DNA of 64,000 nucleotides from Natrinema salsiterrestre (GTDB lineage Archaea > Halobacteriota > Halobacteria > Halobacteriales > Natrialbaceae): positions 682,001 through 746,000 of the forward strand of contig NZ_JAMQOT010000002.1 in the NCBI RefSeq assembly GCF_029502005.1, read 5' to 3'. Under the pieces are notes generated by a model that saw nothing but the letters and a program-made list of their open reading frames with translations, searched no databases and was not told where the DNA came from. A program made the position numbers and the translations under genes. Shown one piece after another: positions 9,403 to 17,650 of this stretch. Every line of letters begins with the position of its first letter. Position 1 is the first letter of the stretch.

Positions 9403-10131
9403 CTACAGTTCGGTCGCGGCCTCGAGCGAGAGATCGATCGCGCGGCCGACGTTGTTCTTCGCCTTCTCGGGGAGTTCGTCGTCCTCGGTGTCGGTTCCCT
9501 TCTGGGTGCCTTCGACGAGGTTGCCGTCGACGGTACAGATCGCGCCGGCGCGGAGTCCCTTGCGGCGGGCCAGCGAGAAGACCGCGGCGGCTTCCATCTC
9601 GACGGAGAGCATCCCGGCGGCCTCCCAGTCGTCGACGTACGCGTCGGTCTCGGCGTAGTAGGCGTCGTCGGAGGCGATCGGGCCGACGTGGACGTCCTCG
9701 TCGTTCGCTTCGGCGGAGTCGACGAGCGCCGATAGGACGTCGTAGTCCGGCACTGCGGGGTACTCGGCGGCCTCGTAGCGCTTGCTCGTTCCCTCGTTTT
9801 TCGCCGCGCCGGTCGCGACGATCATGTCGCCGATTTCGATCTCCGACTGGAGCGCCCCGGTCGTCCCGACGCGGATGAACGTCTCGACGCCGACGTTAGC
9901 CAGTTCTTCGATCGCGATCGCGGCGGAGGGGCAGCCGATCCCCGTCGAACAGATCGTCAGCTCCCGCCCCTCGTAGGTCGCGTTGACGACCTTGTACTCG
10001 CGGTTTTGCGCGATCGTCTCCGACTCGTAGCAGTGGTCGGCGATGCGATCGACCCGTCCGGGGTCCCCCGGAATGAGCGCGATGTCTGTCAGGTCCCCGT
10101 CGTCGACCAGTAAGTGTGGCTGGGTCGCCAT
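9403..10131 (-). CDS. udp: Nucleoside phosphorylase (uridine/guanosine phosphorylase family)
   Basis: The 242-residue enzyme splits a ribonucleoside with phosphate to base plus ribose 1-phosphate. Features are the N-terminal IALIPGDPGRVDRIA, the phosphate-binding TFIRVGTTGALQ near residue 90, and the ribose-binding SVEMEAAAVFSLARR near residue 185. Length is normal for the hexameric NP-I family. ATG 10131 begins MATQPHLL; upstream in-frame sequence is basic. It is the last gene of a minus-strand group with a PfkB kinase and ribose-1,5-bisphosphate isomerase, which suggests it feeds ribose 1-phosphate into them. Substrate preference (uridine or guanosine) cannot be assigned from sequence. Confidence 0.93.
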   Translation of the reverse strand: MATQPHLLVDDGDLTDIALIPGDPGRVDRIADHCYESETIAQNREYKVVNATYEGRELTICSTGIGCPSAAIAIEELANVGVETFIRVGTTGALQSEIEIGDMIVATGAAKNEGTSKRYEAAEYPAVPDYDVLSALVDSAEANDEDVHVGPIASDDAYYAETDAYVDDWEAAGMLSVEMEAAAVFSLARRKGLRAGAICTVDGNLVEGTQKGTDTEDDELPEKAKNNVGRAIDLSLEAATEL

Positions 10132-10248
10132 ACCGTCGCCTTCCGCGGGCGGTGAGAAAAAAGGTTCGAGGAAGGACCGAGGAACCACCGACGCGTTCGG
10201 CGATCCTCGACGCCACCCCACCCCGCACCGATCGGCTCTGCTCGACCG

Positions 10249-10551
10249 TCAGGTGTCCGGAGACACCTCGACGCGCTCGGGTCGAATCGTGACCACCGCG
10301 TCGTCGGTCTCGAACTCGACGCGCCCCTCCGATCGGGCATCACCGCGGTTCGTCTCGGCGAAGAGGGCATCGAGCGCGTCCGGGTCGATGTAATCGTATA
10401 GCTGCGTGCTGGCCGCAGTGACGTCGTCTCCGTGGTAGCGGGCCAGTGCCATCGCAGCGGCGATGCTCGGCGGTTCGTCCACTCGTCGCTCGTACTGGAT
10501 GCGGCGTCTGAGACCGCAGCCGTGAGCGTCGTTTACCCTTCCTTCCGTCAT
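10249..10551 (-). CDS. HalOD1 (halobacterial output domain 1) protein
   Basis: The 100-residue protein shows the HalOD1 pattern: PSIAAAMALARYHG, then the core YDYIDPDALDALF near residues 52-64, then beta strands VEFETDDAVVTIRPERVEV. HalOD1 is a small haloarchaeal signalling or output module, usually single-domain, without a known biochemical activity. It sits between the phosphorylase and the PfkB kinase genes on the same strand. Confidence 0.85.
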   Translation of the reverse strand: MTEGRVNDAHGCGLRRRIQYERRVDEPPSIAAAMALARYHGDDVTAASTQLYDYIDPDALDALFAETNRGDARSEGRVEFETDDAVVTIRPERVEVSPDT

Positions 10552-10690
10552 GTCTCTCAGTCACGGTATCGTGACCGTTCATTCCAGTCGGCAACGTCGC
10601 CGCCCATATACCTACCGTCAGACGACACCCGGTGAGAACCACCCGAGGGCACCGTGTTCTATCGACCACATCGACCGGCCGAAGGCGCGG

Positions 10691-11578
10691 TTACGACCAC
10701 CGGCTGAGAACGTCTTCGAGGCGGTCGGCCGTCGGCGCGCTCCGCGTACCGTCGCGGCCGGCGGTCACTGCGCCGCACGCGTTCCCGTGAGTGAGTGCGC
10801 GCTCGATATCGCCCTCCTCGAGCCACGCCGCGAGGAATCCCGCCGCGAAGGCGTCCCCCGCACCGGCGGTATCGACGGGGTCGACGTCGAAGCCCGCGTG
10901 AACGGCGGTGCCGTCGGGCGTGTACGCTTCCGCGCCGTCGGCACCGCAGGTGACGATCACGATCCGATCGCGGGCCGCCTCATCGAGCCCGTCGACGCCG
11001 AACAGCGCCCTCGCTTCCCGATCGGTTACGAAAAGGATGTCCGCGAGCGCGAGCGCCTCGCCGTACTCCCGATCCCCGAGCCGGCGTCCGGGATCGAAGC
11101 TGACGGGAACGTCTGCCTCGCTCGCGATCCGCGCGATCGCGGCCGCCGTGTCGGGTCGTTGGCCCGTGAGATGAACGTGATCGGCCGCCCGGATCCGGGC
11201 CGGCTCGAGGTCGTCGGGCGTCACCGCCTCGTTGACGCCGTCGTTACCCAGCACGGCGACCTCCCCCGTTTCGTCGACGAGGAGGTATTTGACGGCCGTT
11301 TCGGCGCCGTCGATCACCCGCAAGCTCTCGAGAGAGACCCCCGCGGCCTCGAGCTCTCGACGGGCGAGGAGGCCGTGATCGTCGTCGCCGACGCTGCCGA
11401 TCAGTTCGGCTTCGATCTCGAGACCGGCGAGCGCCGCGGCGACGTTGGCAGCGCTCCCGCCGCCGGACTGGTGCTGCGAGCGGATCGACGCCTCGCCGTC
11501 GGGTTCGGGGAACCTGTCGACCCGAAGGGTCACGTCCCAGTTGACGTGGCCGGCGGTGAGTACCGTAACCGAATCCAT
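10691..11578 (-). CDS. PfkB-family sugar kinase (candidate ribose-1-phosphate kinase)
   Basis: The 295-residue ribokinase-fold protein has GGGSAANVAAAL near residues 39-50, FDPGRR at 161-166 and the catalytic DTAGAGDAFAAGF at 236-248 with base Asp242. The family phosphorylates sugars and nucleosides with ATP or ADP. Position between a nucleoside phosphorylase and ribose-1,5-bisphosphate isomerase makes ribose 1-phosphate the most economical substrate (product ribose 1,5-bisphosphate), as in the haloarchaeal non-carboxylating pentose bisphosphate pathway. This substrate is inference from context; ribokinase or another nucleoside/sugar kinase is the alternative. Confidence 0.88.
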   Translation of the reverse strand: MDSVTVLTAGHVNWDVTLRVDRFPEPDGEASIRSQHQSGGGSAANVAAALAGLEIEAELIGSVGDDDHGLLARRELEAAGVSLESLRVIDGAETAVKYLLVDETGEVAVLGNDGVNEAVTPDDLEPARIRAADHVHLTGQRPDTAAAIARIASEADVPVSFDPGRRLGDREYGEALALADILFVTDREARALFGVDGLDEAARDRIVIVTCGADGAEAYTPDGTAVHAGFDVDPVDTAGAGDAFAAGFLAAWLEEGDIERALTHGNACGAVTAGRDGTRSAPTADRLEDVLSRWS

Positions 11579-11695
11579 TCGATGCTAGGAAGCGAACGAT
11601 CCCGCGGGGGAAAAGTCTAGGTGACTGCCCGGCGGGTACCGTCGAGCGGTTTGCCGCACTTCCAACTCGTCGATACCCGCGATGGGGATCAGGTC

Positions 11696-12517
11696 TCAGG
11701 CGACGGTGAACAGCAGGGTGTTGTGAACGGCCGGTCCGAGCCCGACCGCGGCGACGAACGCGAGAACGAGTCGGGCCTGCTGCGGTTGCTCCTCGACGAA
11801 CTCTCGGAACAGTCCGAGGATGACCATCGCGAGCCCGACCTTGACGAGGACGAACAGCCAGCCGGCACCGATGTATTCCGCGGTCGGCAACGATCCGCCG
11901 GCCTCGAGGAGTAACAGGGAGAGCGGCACGTTCTCGGTGGCTGAGAGGATATCGTAGCCGATCGCGGTCGTGACTCCGTCCAGCGTGTGACCGAAGACGA
12001 CGAGTACGCCCGTCGCGCCCGTCGTCGCTGCGACGTCGGTAAACCAGAGACCCAGTGCGAGCCAGGCGATCGCGGTCACGATACCGGCGACGACGACGGC
12101 GATGACCGGCCAGAACGGCTCGAACGTTCCGATTTCGAGGCTGAGGAAGAGCGCGAACATCGCGAAGACGGTGAAAAACGCCGTGCCGGTGATACCGATA
12201 AACCGGGAAATCGTTTCCTGGAGGCCGCCGACGTGGAGGAATACGCCGATGATCCAGACGAGTCCCGTGACGACCGCCGTGACCGCATACACCATCGGCG
12301 CGGTAAACAGCGGCTCGATGCTCGACGGGAACGTGCCCATCTTGTAGAGGACGTGAAGGGTCGCACCGAACATCATCCACGGGGCGAACGCGATCACCGT
12401 CCGATCGGTCACCGGCGGCTCGAGTGCCCACAGGAGAGCGATGATACCGCCGAGAATAACGAGAACCGGCACCACCAGATACCACGGTGGAACGACGAAC
12501 CCCTCGGGTAACACCAT
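11696..12517 (-). CDS. DUF63 family membrane protein
   Basis: The 273-residue protein has about eight membrane segments and the DUF63 signatures PWMMFGATLHVLYKMG near residue 46 and VVFGHTLDGVTTAIGYD near residue 174. DUF63 is an archaea-wide membrane family of unknown function; the conserved His/Asp inside membrane helices suggests an enzyme or transporter active site. It is placed between ribose-1,5-bisphosphate isomerase and the PfkB kinase, all co-directional. A poorly spaced TATA-like TATAC sequence lies before the start. Confidence 0.92.
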   Translation of the reverse strand: MVLPEGFVVPPWYLVVPVLVILGGIIALLWALEPPVTDRTVIAFAPWMMFGATLHVLYKMGTFPSSIEPLFTAPMVYAVTAVVTGLVWIIGVFLHVGGLQETISRFIGITGTAFFTVFAMFALFLSLEIGTFEPFWPVIAVVVAGIVTAIAWLALGLWFTDVAATTGATGVLVVFGHTLDGVTTAIGYDILSATENVPLSLLLLEAGGSLPTAEYIGAGWLFVLVKVGLAMVILGLFREFVEEQPQQARLVLAFVAAVGLGPAVHNTLLFTVA

Positions 12518-12627
12518 AGGGGGTATAGTTTACACCAGTGACTAACACTTTCCGATTATCGACGGATCATACTGCTGAAAATTATCGCGGTGAGCGGCAG
12601 TGATCGCGACGCGCGGCCCGCGTGAGA

Positions 12628-13656
12628 TCACGCCTCCCAGGGTTCGTCGGTCGTCTCGCCGAATAATTCGCGCATGAGCGTCACGATGCTTTCCGGCGGA
12701 AACTGGCCGCGTTCGGTGACGATCGCGTCGACGTACCGCGCCGGCGTCACGTCGAATGCGGGGTTCTCGACGGTCAGCGCCCCGTCCGTCTCGGGGGAGC
12801 GGTCGCCCTCGTCCCCACCGGTCGATTCGGAATCGACGATCGACGCTCGCTCCTCGCCGGTCAGTACTTCGCTCTCGTCGCGCAGTTCGATCTCGACGGT
12901 GTGGCCCGTCATCGTATCGGGGTGGAGCTTGATCGTCTGGGCCGCGACCATCAGCGGCACGCCGCGCTCGCGGGCGTTGACCGCCAGCCCGCTCGTCCCG
13001 ATCTTGTTGATCACGCTGCCGTCCGCCGCGATGCTGTCGGCCCCGACGAGCACGTGATCCGTCCGGTCGAGGTAGCGGCGGGCCGCGTTGTCCACGATCA
13101 GCGTCACCGGGACGCCCCACTCGCGCAACTGCCGTGCCGTGATGTGACCCTGCTTTCTGGGTCGGGTCTCCTTGACGATCGCCTCGAGGGCCTTCCCGTC
13201 CTCGAGGGCGGCCTCGATACACGAGAGGGCGTCCGTCGAGTGACAGTGGGTCATGACGACGTCGCCGTCCTGAAGCCGGTTCGCGCCGATTTCGCCGAGG
13301 GTCTCCTGGGCCTGCGCGAGGTCGCGCTGGAACGCTTCCGCGCGGGCGATGGTCGATGCCCGGAGATCGGCGACGGTGTCGCCGTCCATGCCTCGAAGCA
13401 CGTATCGGAGCGCGTTGGGGAGGCTCACCGCGGTCGGCCGCGTCTCGTAGAGCGTTCTGGCGGCGGCCCGGAGCTCCCGTCGGAACGCCGCCGGAGTCTC
13501 GGCGGTGGACCGGTCGGCCTGAGTCGCCAGCGCCGCCGCGGCCGCGTCGGCGATCGTCGCCGCACCGCGAGTCCGCATCTCGGCGATGTCCTCGGCGGTG
13601 GATTCGACGGCCGGAACGACGCCGGGTTCGCCCTCGTCCATGCGGATTGATTGCAT
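12628..13656 (-). CDS. Ribose-1,5-bisphosphate isomerase
   Basis: This eIF2B-alpha-like sugar isomerase converts ribose 1,5-bisphosphate to ribulose 1,5-bisphosphate. In 342 residues, the catalytic Cys is Cys138 in VVMTHCHSTDA and the acid is Asp207 in LVGADSIAADGS; their 69-residue spacing equals that of the characterised Thermococcus enzyme (Cys133/Asp202, from memory). Other motifs are VKETRPRKQG and GSVINKIGTSGLAV. An acidic insert of about 35 residues near 260-295 is a halophile feature. The ATG at 13656 is favoured; an ATG at 13641 is also possible. No RuBisCO gene is present, so RuBP would go to a phosphatase/aldolase branch outside the window. Confidence 0.93.
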   Translation of the reverse strand: MQSIRMDEGEPGVVPAVESTAEDIAEMRTRGAATIADAAAAALATQADRSTAETPAAFRRELRAAARTLYETRPTAVSLPNALRYVLRGMDGDTVADLRASTIARAEAFQRDLAQAQETLGEIGANRLQDGDVVMTHCHSTDALSCIEAALEDGKALEAIVKETRPRKQGHITARQLREWGVPVTLIVDNAARRYLDRTDHVLVGADSIAADGSVINKIGTSGLAVNARERGVPLMVAAQTIKLHPDTMTGHTVEIELRDESEVLTGEERASIVDSESTGGDEGDRSPETDGALTVENPAFDVTPARYVDAIVTERGQFPPESIVTLMRELFGETTDEPWEA

Positions 13657-13890
13657 GGCATAGCTGAAAAGGGTGCCGTCAGCCGTACCCGGAGACGGAA
13701 TCCGGCGGCCCGTCCGGCGAATCATCGCGGAGATCACCGATCAGTAGGTCACGTCGAGCTCCCCAGCGACTGCTGTGTCTGACACGGTAACCACAGGGAC
13801 GAGTGAGACTGTCCCGCTACGATACGGGCTTCTTCGACGGCCCGACAGACGGATTCCGGGTGAGTCTGGTGGTCACTCGAGTCCACCGCC

Positions 13891-15186
13891 TCACCAGTTG
13901 GCGACGACGCGGTGCATACAGCCGCCGCGTTTGAAGTACTCGCAGTGTGAGCCGACGTCGTCGGAGACATCGTGGTCGTAATAGTTGTCGGGCGTCCACC
14001 CCTCGGCACCGGAGTAGCCGAGCGCGTCGTCCCACTCGCCGACCTCGTAGATGACGTCGAGTATGCTGTCGTCGTAGCTGTGATAGTTGTGGACCTCGCC
14101 GACGGCGTTCTCGACGCCGTCCGTCCAGGTGTCGCCGATAGAGTCGTGGTCGACGGCACCCCCGACCAGATCCAGCGAGTGGATCCATTCGCCTCGGTCG
14201 GCGAGCCGGTTCAGTGCCGATAGCGTCATCATCGCGCCCAGCGAGTGGCCCATGACCCGGACGGTGGTCGCAGGGTTGCGCTGGCGGAACCGTGCCAGCC
14301 AGTCGCCGAAGATGCGGCCGGCGCGTTCGGCCTCGTCCGTGGCGTCCCACCAGTCCAGGTCGAGCGAATCGTACTCGTTGCCGATGACCGGGCCATCGTA
14401 GCCCGCTTCGCGAAGCGCGACCTCCGCGTTGTAGGCCTGATCCTCGGCGCTTCCGCCGATCTCCTCGAGCCAGCCGTGCGTGAAGACGAGCAGCGTCCCG
14501 TCGTTGTGGGCGAACTCGGGGAGCCACTTCTGGTTGTCGCCGCCGTGCCAGTCCCACTGGTGGACGTTCGCGCCGTCGTCCGTGGACCCATCGAGGACGT
14601 CGGCGACCTTGTCGCTGTGGACGGCCCGCAACCGGTGTTCGCCGTTGTCGCCGACCGCGTCCACGTACCACTTCTGGTTGTCGTTGCCGTGCCAGCTCCA
14701 CTGGTGGACGTTCGCACCGTCGTCGGTGGACGGTCCCGAGACGTCGAGGACCTTTCCGCTGTGTTCGGCGACGAATCTGTACCCGCCGTCGGCGACGCGC
14801 TCGAGTCGCCAGACCTGATTGTCCCCGTCGGCCCAGGCCCACTGGTGGACGTTCGCGCCGTCGTCCGGAGACGCGTTCGAGACGTCGAGGACCTTTCCGC
14901 TGTGGGCGTTCACGAACCGATACTTCATGCCCGATCGGACGCCGTTGAGCCGCCCGTAGTACAGGTGCGGATACCCGCTCGGGGCGTCGAGGTAGTCGCC
15001 ACAGCTGAGTGCTGCCGCGTTGCCGGAGAACGCCCCGATACCGGTCGCCACCGCGGTAGCTGTACCGGTGGCCTTCAGAAGCGTCCGGCGTGCGAGGTCG
15101 CGGCCCCCACCGTCTACAGTCGTGTCGTCCGTCTCTGAATCAGCGCTCGATTCCCCCGTCGAAGATTGCGTGTCGTTGTCTATCAT
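13891..15186 (-). CDS. Tat-exported RICIN-lectin / alpha-beta hydrolase (lipase-like)
   Basis: The 431-residue protein begins with an acidic leader and a twin-arginine signal (ARRTLLKATG, Arg33-Arg34, then an Ala-rich core to about residue 60). Residues about 85-225 form a RICIN beta-trefoil: three repeats each carry HSGKVLDV-like strands and end in HQWxWxxxDNQxW. Residues 228-431 form an alpha/beta hydrolase with FTHGW (235-239) as oxyanion-hole region and nucleophile elbow GHSLG (313-317, Ser315). Near-terminal His residues may complete the triad. It is probably a secreted, glycan-anchored lipase or esterase. A CTTTAATCATTAAG palindrome overlaps the expected TATA position. Confidence 0.87.
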   Translation of the reverse strand: MIDNDTQSSTGESSADSETDDTTVDGGGRDLARRTLLKATGTATAVATGIGAFSGNAAALSCGDYLDAPSGYPHLYYGRLNGVRSGMKYRFVNAHSGKVLDVSNASPDDGANVHQWAWADGDNQVWRLERVADGGYRFVAEHSGKVLDVSGPSTDDGANVHQWSWHGNDNQKWYVDAVGDNGEHRLRAVHSDKVADVLDGSTDDGANVHQWDWHGGDNQKWLPEFAHNDGTLLVFTHGWLEEIGGSAEDQAYNAEVALREAGYDGPVIGNEYDSLDLDWWDATDEAERAGRIFGDWLARFRQRNPATTVRVMGHSLGAMMTLSALNRLADRGEWIHSLDLVGGAVDHDSIGDTWTDGVENAVGEVHNYHSYDDSILDVIYEVGEWDDALGYSGAEGWTPDNYYDHDVSDDVGSHCEYFKRGGCMHRVVANW

Positions 15187-15545
15187 TCGTCCCCCCGACC
15201 CCTAAAGTACACTCTTAATGATTAAAGTTTTTGATCGTTCACGAGACTCTATATGGGTGTGTGAGCACCTCGGCGGGCCGCTAGCCGGGTTCGGCACCTC
15301 GTCGCCGAACGACTTCGGATCCGGGTTCGAGTCTCACAGAGAAATCACACTGACACAGACCGCGCGTGGAGAGCAGTGTGCTGTCGGACGTCGACGGCCC
15401 CTCACTGGAGGGCGATCTCGATCCGCACCGGATGGGGAAGCCAACTCGCAAGAAATCGGGCCGGAATCGATTCGGGTCGTCCGGACGAATCGCGCTGAAC
15501 CAGCAGTCCCCGATGGTTCACGGGGAGTGGCCGATACCAGTCGCG
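15187..15545. other. Intergenic region between two Tat-exported protein genes
   Basis: I see no supported gene here. The right part shows no continuation of a GH15 catalytic domain behind the glucodextranase-N-like gene. The left 40 bases hold the promoter of the RICIN-lipase gene, including an AT-rich near-palindrome (CTTAATGATTAAAG) at about 15212-15226. A GGGTTCGAGTCT motif near 15314 imitates a tRNA T-loop but no tRNA folds around it. Confidence 0.5.
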
Positions 15546-16430
15546 TTACGACCAGGGGATGTACTTCTCGCGTTCCGACTCGTACCCGCTGTCGACCACG
15601 GAGACGGCGTTCGAGACGGCCGCGTCCTCGCTCCCGCCGATTCCGATTCCGGTCAGCCACGAGAGGCTGTCGACATCGCCTCCGTAGAGGCCGACACCGA
15701 CGTCGATACGACCCCGATTGGACTCGTTGCTGTCGATCCACCCGTCGTTATCGGTGTAAATGTCGTCCCAGGCCGTCTCGCCGTCGACGGTGCCGATTCG
15801 TTGCCCGTCGAACTCTTTCCGCCAGTCCTGTCGCTGGGCGAAGGCGACGTACTGCCCGTCGTGCGTGGCGACGATGACGTCGTACCCGTCGTGATCGGTC
15901 AGCCACGCCTCGTTGTCCGCCCCATCGTCGGAGCCGATCGTGGGGGTCGCGATCGTATAGAACGTGAACTCGCCGCTCGCGTCGATCGTGGCCTCGCTCT
16001 CGAGGAGGATCGCGGGCCTGTCCTCGGCTGCGAGGACCATCTGGTAGAGGTCGACGGTCCCGTCCGCGACGGGCACCGTCGTGGACATGTACGCTTCCGC
16101 GACGTACGATGTCGTCACGTTCACCTCGCTAGACGACGCGTCCGCCCGGGTGTTCCGCGTCACGGATCCGTCGTAGACGACCGTATCCAGAGCGTCGACG
16201 ACGATATTCGATCGGTCGCCGCTGTAGACGTCCTCGAGGCGTGCACCCTGCTGGTCCGACGTATCGTACTGCTCGGCCGAGACGCCGACCTCCCAGCCGT
16301 CCCCGCGCGCAGAGAGAGGAATGTCGACGTCGTCGGCGGCGACGGCTTCCGCGCCTCCGAGCGCTCCGAGTCCCGTCACTGCTGTCGCTGCACCCGTTAC
16401 AAATTTCCGACGTGATTTCTCTTCAACCAT
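15546..16430 (-). CDS. Tat-exported stand-alone glucodextranase-N / GH15 N-terminal-like domain
   Basis: The 294-residue protein has a twin-arginine signal (SRRKFVTGAATAV, residues 6-18, cleaved around AEAVAA near 30). The rest is beta-rich and follows the N-terminal super-beta-sandwich domain of bacterial glucoamylase/glucodextranase: ARLEDVYSGDRSNIVVDALD near 63-82, FTFYTIATPTIGSDDGADN near 155-173, YVAFAQRQDW, and the closing helix EDAAVSNAVSVVDSGYESE before YIPWS. In the full enzymes the catalytic (alpha/alpha)6 barrel starts about here; it is absent. It may be a glucan-binding exported protein or a relic of a larger enzyme. Family assignment is by pattern only. Confidence 0.6.
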   Translation of the reverse strand: MVEEKSRRKFVTGAATAVTGLGALGGAEAVAADDVDIPLSARGDGWEVGVSAEQYDTSDQQGARLEDVYSGDRSNIVVDALDTVVYDGSVTRNTRADASSSEVNVTTSYVAEAYMSTTVPVADGTVDLYQMVLAAEDRPAILLESEATIDASGEFTFYTIATPTIGSDDGADNEAWLTDHDGYDVIVATHDGQYVAFAQRQDWRKEFDGQRIGTVDGETAWDDIYTDNDGWIDSNESNRGRIDVGVGLYGGDVDSLSWLTGIGIGGSEDAAVSNAVSVVDSGYESEREKYIPWS

Positions 16431-16439
16431 TGCAGATGG

Positions 16440-16510
16440 AGGTATGCAACGGGAGAGGATTAAATTATTCTATGTTGATACTATAATCCAATTTATTATA
16501 GATTATAATC
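16440..16510 (-). promoter_or_regulatory. AT-rich promoter region of the exported beta-sandwich gene
   Basis: This is one of the most AT-rich stretches in the window. On the minus strand a TTTAAT box lies about 30-36 bases before the start. Upstream of it the heptamer GATTATA occurs twice, about 20 bases apart, which could be a repeated regulator half-site. The function is inferred only from position and composition. Confidence 0.45.
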
Positions 16511-16609
16511 GTCTTCCGATCCGATGCTGAAATTCGATACTGCAGGGTCGCAGCGGACGAGATTTCGAACAGAGCGACGGCGATTTCAGTGACCCCCTCG
16601 ACGGGCGGG

Positions 16610-17458
16610 TCACCGTCCGTGCCGGTTTTCGAGAAACCGTCGGACTAGCCTCCCGACCGCCGACCGAAACGATTCCGGATCGACGGCCCCGTCTCCGCGG
16701 TAGAGCCGCGCGTGCTCTTCGCGAACGATATCCTCGAGGACTCGCTCGGAAAGCGTCTCGAACGTGACGGGATGCCCTCGATCCTCGAGCGCGGTCGCGA
16801 CCTTCTGGATTCGCCGGTCCGTCGCGTATTCGTCGGCCAGCGCCGGCGCTGCTGCGTCGACCGGAACCGACTCGTCGACGTCCCGAAAGGCCGGGTGGAG
16901 TAGCGTCGCCCGTCGCCCGCGTTTGTTCCGGATTACGACGCCCTCGGCCGGCCCGTCGTACCACTTCGACCGGGGGACGGTGTACGATTCCGGATCGAAA
17001 TCTCGAGTGTGACGTTCCCGTTCGAAGGCGTTCACCGGCCGGAGCCCGATCCGATCGAAGATCCGTTCGACGGTATCTGGCGGGTAGAACCCGTCCGTCT
17101 CCACGGACCAGATATCGAACCCGAGGAACGACGGGAGCCGATCCCAGTCGTAGTCGATCGCGTGCCGGTGGGTCGCCTCGCCGAAGAAGACGATGGTCTC
17201 GACGTCGTCGACGGCCTGTCGGAGCGCGTCCCGATCGAGGCGCTCCCGAACGTGACGGACGGCGTGTTGGTACGGGTCGGGAACCGCAGCCGGATCCGTA
17301 TACCACCGATCCCGATCGCCGAATCGGATAAGCCCCGACTCCAGCAGTTGAAACCGAAGCTGCGCGCCGTCGATCTTCTCGAGGAGCCAGAGGTGCCCGT
17401 CGTCGAAGCACTCTTCGGGCGCGTTCGCAACGCGCGGGATGGACGGGTATTCCTTCAC
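16610..17458 (-). CDS. RNA ligase family protein (Rnl2-like)
   Basis: The 282-residue protein shows the covalent nucleotidyltransferase motifs of ATP-dependent RNA ligases: motif I LLEKIDGAQLRF near residues 25-36 (Lys-x-Asp-Gly, adenylated Lys), motif III-like VFFGEATH near 88-96, FDIWSV near 110, and motif IV GPAEGVVIRNKRG near 166-178. A helical C-terminal extension of about 100 residues follows. A GTG start at 17458 opens with VKEYPSIPRV, the usual N-terminus; TTG or ATG codons a few residues upstream are alternatives. It is divergent from the DUF7342/TumE-like pair, with about 190 bases between the starts. RNA ligases of this type repair cleaved RNA; the substrate here is unknown. Confidence 0.85.
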   Translation of the reverse strand: MKEYPSIPRVANAPEECFDDGHLWLLEKIDGAQLRFQLLESGLIRFGDRDRWYTDPAAVPDPYQHAVRHVRERLDRDALRQAVDDVETIVFFGEATHRHAIDYDWDRLPSFLGFDIWSVETDGFYPPDTVERIFDRIGLRPVNAFERERHTRDFDPESYTVPRSKWYDGPAEGVVIRNKRGRRATLLHPAFRDVDESVPVDAAAPALADEYATDRRIQKVATALEDRGHPVTFETLSERVLEDIVREEHARLYRGDGAVDPESFRSAVGRLVRRFLENRHGR

Positions 17459-17595
17459 GTGTGATGTGAGACACACGTTCTGGCGGCTTCAACCCTCTGC
17501 TCGGACGCTCGAGAGTGAGGGGCTCGAAGAGACCAGTCTATCGCCCCGTCCTCGAGTCAATAATACGAACTTGGAACGGCTATCGGCGCAGAGTT

Positions 17596-17630
17596 TACGG
17601 AATAGTCCGTAGAGACAAGATATATTCCGT
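17596..17630. promoter_or_regulatory. Overlapping inverted repeats and TATA box before the DUF7342 gene
   Basis: TACGGA-ATAG-TCCGTA is a perfect 6-bp inverted repeat (17596-17611), and ACGGAATA...TATTCCGT is a second perfect 8-bp inverted repeat (17597-17604 with 17623-17630). The TATA-like GATATATT (17619-17626) lies inside the second one, 25-32 bases before the ATG at 17651. A repressor bound here would block TBP/TFB, as expected for autoregulation by the HTH protein encoded just downstream. Confidence 0.6.
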
Positions 17631-17650
17631 TGTAGAACGACGTATCAGGT

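Noticed and set aside
12628-13656. Translation initiation factor eIF2B alpha or methylthioribose-1-phosphate isomerase
   Set aside because: The THCHS Cys and GADSIAADG Asp at 69-residue spacing and the neighbouring phosphorylase and kinase favour ribose-1,5-bisphosphate isomerase.
15257-15345. Possible tRNA: GGGTTCGAGTCT T-loop-like motif with TGTGAG...CTCACA outer pairing
   Set aside because: No D-arm, anticodon arm or A-box fits at the right distances, and the T-stem is weak. Chance similarity.
16440-16510. AT-rich stretch as a replication origin
   Set aside because: No ORB-like repeats and no orc1/cdc6 gene nearby; position fits a promoter.
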